Source of the DNA: Gordonia tangerina
GTDB taxonomy: Bacteria > Actinomycetota > Actinomycetes > Mycobacteriales > Mycobacteriaceae
Assembly (NCBI RefSeq): GCF_021556435.1
Contig: NZ_JAKGCU010000007.1
Coordinates: 62,001-126,000, forward strand
Reading direction: 5' to 3'
Length of the DNA stretch: 64,000 bases
A program made the position numbers and the translations under genes. This document shows, piece after piece, positions 61,782 through 64,000 of the stretch. Each line of letters opens with the position of its first letter. Within the stretch, counting starts at the first letter, position 1. Under the pieces are notes generated by a model. It was given only the letters and a program-made list of their open reading frames with translations, ran no database searches and was not told the origin of the DNA.

Positions 61782-61788
61782 GGAAAAC

Positions 61789-63822
61789 ATGACAGATTCC
61801 GCACCACAGATCACGTCGGTCCTGGTGGCCAATCGTGGCGAGATCGCCTGCCGCGTGTTCACCACTGCACGGGCGATGGGGATGCGCACCGTCGCGGTGT
61901 TCTCCGACCCGGACGAACATGCGCCGCACACACGGCTGGCCGACGCGGCCGTTCGGCTACCGGGGACGACGTCGGCCCAGACGTATCTGCAGGGTGAGGC
62001 GATCATCGCCGCGGCCCGCTCAGCCGGCGCCGACGCTATCCACCCCGGATACGGCTTTCTCTCGGAGAACACCGAATTCGCGCAGAAGGTGATCGATGCC
62101 GGACTGACGTGGGTCGGCCCGTCGCCCGCCGCGATCTCGGCGATGGGTTCCAAGGTCAACGCCAAGAAGTTGATGGTCGACGCCGGGGTGCCCGTGCTCG
62201 GCGACCTCGACCCCGCCGCAGTGAGCGCCGACGATTTGCCGCTGTTGATCAAGGCGTCGGCCGGCGGCGGTGGTCGTGGCATGCGGATCGTGCGGACGCT
62301 CGACGAACTCGCGGATGCGGTCGCGGCCGCCGCGCGGGAAGCAGAGTCCGCGTTCGGTGACCCGACCGTGTTCTGCGAACCTTACATCGAGCGCGGTCAC
62401 CACATCGAGGTCCAGATCCTGGCCGACACACATGGTGCCGTGTGGGCGGTCGGCGAGCGTGAGTGTTCCATCCAGCGCCGCCACCAGAAGGTGGTGGAGG
62501 AAGCCCCGGCACCGTTGGTGGAGCGGATCGGTGGTGACCTGCGCGCCCGACTGTTCGACGCCGCGCGGTCGGCGGCGTCGGCCATCGACTACACGGGTGC
62601 CGGTACGGTCGAGTTCCTCGCCGACGAGTCGGGCCGGTTCTTCTTTCTGGAGACCAACACCCGGCTACAGGTGGAGCATCCGGTGACCGAGCTGACCACC
62701 GGAACCGACCTGGTGGAGTGGCAGTTACGGGTTGCGATGGGGGAGCGTCTCGACGGTGCGGAACCGGTCGCGACCGGCCACGCGATCGAGGTGCGGCTGT
62801 ATGCCGAGGATCCGGCCGCGGACTGGCAACCACAGTCGGACACCGTGCACGCCATCCGGATCGACGCGGACACCGAGTTCGGCCCGTTGAGCCGCCCGGG
62901 CATTCGGGTCGATGCGGGCATCGTCGACGGCAGTGAGGTCTCCACGTTCTACGACCCCATGCTCGCCAAGGTGATCGCTTGGGCACCGAATCGTCGGCGT
63001 GCGGCAGCGATGCTGGCGCGCGCACTGGCCGACGCCACCATTCACGGACCGATCACCAATCGGGACATGCTCGTCAACACCCTGCGCTCCGAGCAGTTCC
63101 TCGCCGGTGACACCGACACGGGATTCATCGACGAGATCGGACTCGACGTGTTGTCGGCGTTGCCGGCCTCCGAAGGCGACATCTGTGTCGCCGCGACCGT
63201 CGCGGCTCTGGCGGATTCGGCGGCGGCGCGCCGCGATGCCGTGGTGCAGCGTGGATTGCCCTCCGGCTGGCGCAATCTCGCGTCGGGGCCGCGGGTGCGA
63301 CGGTTCACCGATGTGCGCAGTGGCGGCGAGATCGACGTGCGGTATCGACACGGGCGTACCGGCGTGACACTGCCAGACCTGCCCGACACGACGGTGATCG
63401 CGGTGGCTCCCGGGTCGGTGACGTTGGAGGTCGACGGGGTGCGCCGGGAGTGGACGGTGTCGGGCTACGACGATCTGCTCTTTGTCGACCGGCCCGGAAT
63501 GTCGGTGACGTTGCGGCGGGTTCCTCGGTTCGTCGATCCGTCCGCGATCGCGCGGCCCGGTTCGCTGCTGGCGCCTATGCCGGGCGCGGTGATCCGGGTG
63601 GCCGTCGCGGAGGGTGATCGGGTGAGCGCGGGACAGCCGCTGTTGTGGCTGGAGGCGATGAAGATGGAACACACCATCGCGGCGCCCGCCGACGGGGTGG
63701 TCACCTCGCTGTCGGTGGAGCCGGGCAGGCAGCTGTCGGTGGGTGACGTGCTCGCGGTGATCACCGACGACGAGAACGACCGGACAGACGTAGCAGCAGA
63801 ACAGAAGGAGAAGGTCGGATGA
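61789..63822 (+). CDS. Acyl-CoA carboxylase biotin-carboxylase/BCCP subunit (AtuF/LiuD-like)
   Basis: A 677-residue protein. Residues 1-450 are biotin carboxylase: VLVANRGEIACRVFTTARAM, GYGFLSENTEFAQ, the ATP glycine loop ASAGGGGRGMRIV, HIEVQILADTHG, and EMNTRLQVEHPVTE-like FLETNTRLQVEHPVTE. The C-terminal BCCP domain carries WLEAMKMEHTI, with Lys625 the biotinylation site. A middle BT-like linker of about 130 residues lies between. ATG 61789 has GAGGAAAA upstream. It supplies carboxybiotin to the carboxyltransferase just upstream. It ends by ATGA overlap with another acyl-CoA dehydrogenase gene. Confidence 0.93.
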   Translation: MTDSAPQITSVLVANRGEIACRVFTTARAMGMRTVAVFSDPDEHAPHTRLADAAVRLPGTTSAQTYLQGEAIIAAARSAGADAIHPGYGFLSENTEFAQKVIDAGLTWVGPSPAAISAMGSKVNAKKLMVDAGVPVLGDLDPAAVSADDLPLLIKASAGGGGRGMRIVRTLDELADAVAAAAREAESAFGDPTVFCEPYIERGHHIEVQILADTHGAVWAVGERECSIQRRHQKVVEEAPAPLVERIGGDLRARLFDAARSAASAIDYTGAGTVEFLADESGRFFFLETNTRLQVEHPVTELTTGTDLVEWQLRVAMGERLDGAEPVATGHAIEVRLYAEDPAADWQPQSDTVHAIRIDADTEFGPLSRPGIRVDAGIVDGSEVSTFYDPMLAKVIAWAPNRRRAAAMLARALADATIHGPITNRDMLVNTLRSEQFLAGDTDTGFIDEIGLDVLSALPASEGDICVAATVAALADSAAARRDAVVQRGLPSGWRNLASGPRVRRFTDVRSGGEIDVRYRHGRTGVTLPDLPDTTVIAVAPGSVTLEVDGVRREWTVSGYDDLLFVDRPGMSVTLRRVPRFVDPSAIARPGSLLAPMPGAVIRVAVAEGDRVSAGQPLLWLEAMKMEHTIAAPADGVVTSLSVEPGRQLSVGDVLAVITDDENDRTDVAAEQKEKVG

Positions 63823-64000
63823 CCGAGACGCTCAACGACACCGCGCCCAACCCGTTCGTGGAGACCCCGGAACGCGCTGCGTTGCGCGCGTCGGTGGCGG
63901 CGTTCGCCGCGAAGTACGGCCAAGAGTACTTCCGGGAGTGCGCGCGGGAAGGTCGTAAGACCGACGAGATGTGGCTGGAAGCAGGCAAACTCGGCTTCAT
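63819..64000 (+). CDS. Acyl-CoA dehydrogenase, 3' end outside window
   Basis: The last 182 bases, read from ATG 63819 (overlapping the previous stop as ATGA, with AGAAGGAGAAGG just upstream), encode about 60 residues. They include ETPERAALRASVAAFAAKYG, then GRKTDEMWLEAGKLGF. This is the N-terminal helical domain of an acyl-CoA dehydrogenase (compare SPERAELRSTVRGFVERHV and LHREAAKLGLFGL in the gene at 59026). It would be the second dehydrogenase of the operon. No stop is reached before the window edge. Confidence 0.85.
   Translation, partial: MTETLNDTAPNPFVETPERAALRASVAAFAAKYGQEYFRECAREGRKTDEMWLEAGKLGF

Overview
The window is high-GC actinobacterial DNA, most like a mycolic-acid-containing member of the Mycobacteriales such as Gordonia. 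This is inferred from gene content: F420/LLM-type oxidoreductases, DUF3558 lipoproteins, an FprB-type ferredoxin reductase, KstR-like boxes, many acyl-CoA enzymes, and a cyp51-ferredoxin-cyp123-aldehyde dehydrogenase locus in the same gene order as Mycobacterium tuberculosis Rv0763c-Rv0771. No rRNA, tRNA, CRISPR array, prophage or insertion sequence was seen.

Layout. 1-1.3 kb: the end of a DMT transporter and a frameshifted flavodoxin behind an IdeR-like iron box. 1.4-5.1 kb: a valine catabolic operon (mmsA, acyl-CoA dehydrogenase, mmsB). 5.3-13.7 kb: MarR and TetR regulators and a guanidine/urea-type nitrogen operon (permease, two DUF1989 proteins, an AHS2-AHS1 carboxyltransferase without biotin carboxylase or BCCP, allophanate hydrolase). 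13.9-18 kb: an Asp/Ser-rich secreted protein, a small membrane protein, an in-frame fusion of an S4 RNA-binding domain to a DUF3558 lipoprotein, a second DUF3558 lipoprotein, and a VapBC module. 18-25.5 kb: acyl-ACP thioesterase, fprB with a KstR-like box, a glycosyltransferase/methyltransferase/toroid-protein operon, an LLM oxidoreductase and a TetR regulator. 25.6-28.7 kb: a Baeyer-Villiger-type operon (FMO, hydrolase, SDR) divergent from that TetR. 28.7-30.6 kb: an AbiEi/endonuclease-like gene bracketed by two 70-bp palindromes. 30.6-38.5 kb: oxidoreductase, amino-acid ABC transporter with a fused binding protein and permease, two hydrolases, cobQ. 38.6-49.9 kb: the CYP51/CYP123 locus and its divergent aldehyde dehydrogenase operon. 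49.9-54.7 kb: a four-gene minus-strand operon with acyl-CoA ligase behind a second KstR-like box. 54.8-64 kb: a secreted protein, a double-hotdog protein, and an acyclic-terpene/leucine-type (Atu/Liu-like) operon ending at the window edge.

Functionally the region is dominated by catabolism feeding acyl-CoA pools (valine, branched or terpenoid acids, ketones, steroids), each module with its own local regulator and, in several cases, readable operators. The least expected structures are a family of exactly 70-bp palindromes just downstream of three genes, the S4-lipoprotein fusion, and the guanidine/urea operon that keeps only the carboxyltransferase half of its carboxylase. Start codons were chosen from Shine-Dalgarno-like sequences and family N-termini. 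Functions are assigned from remembered family features, because no database search could be run.
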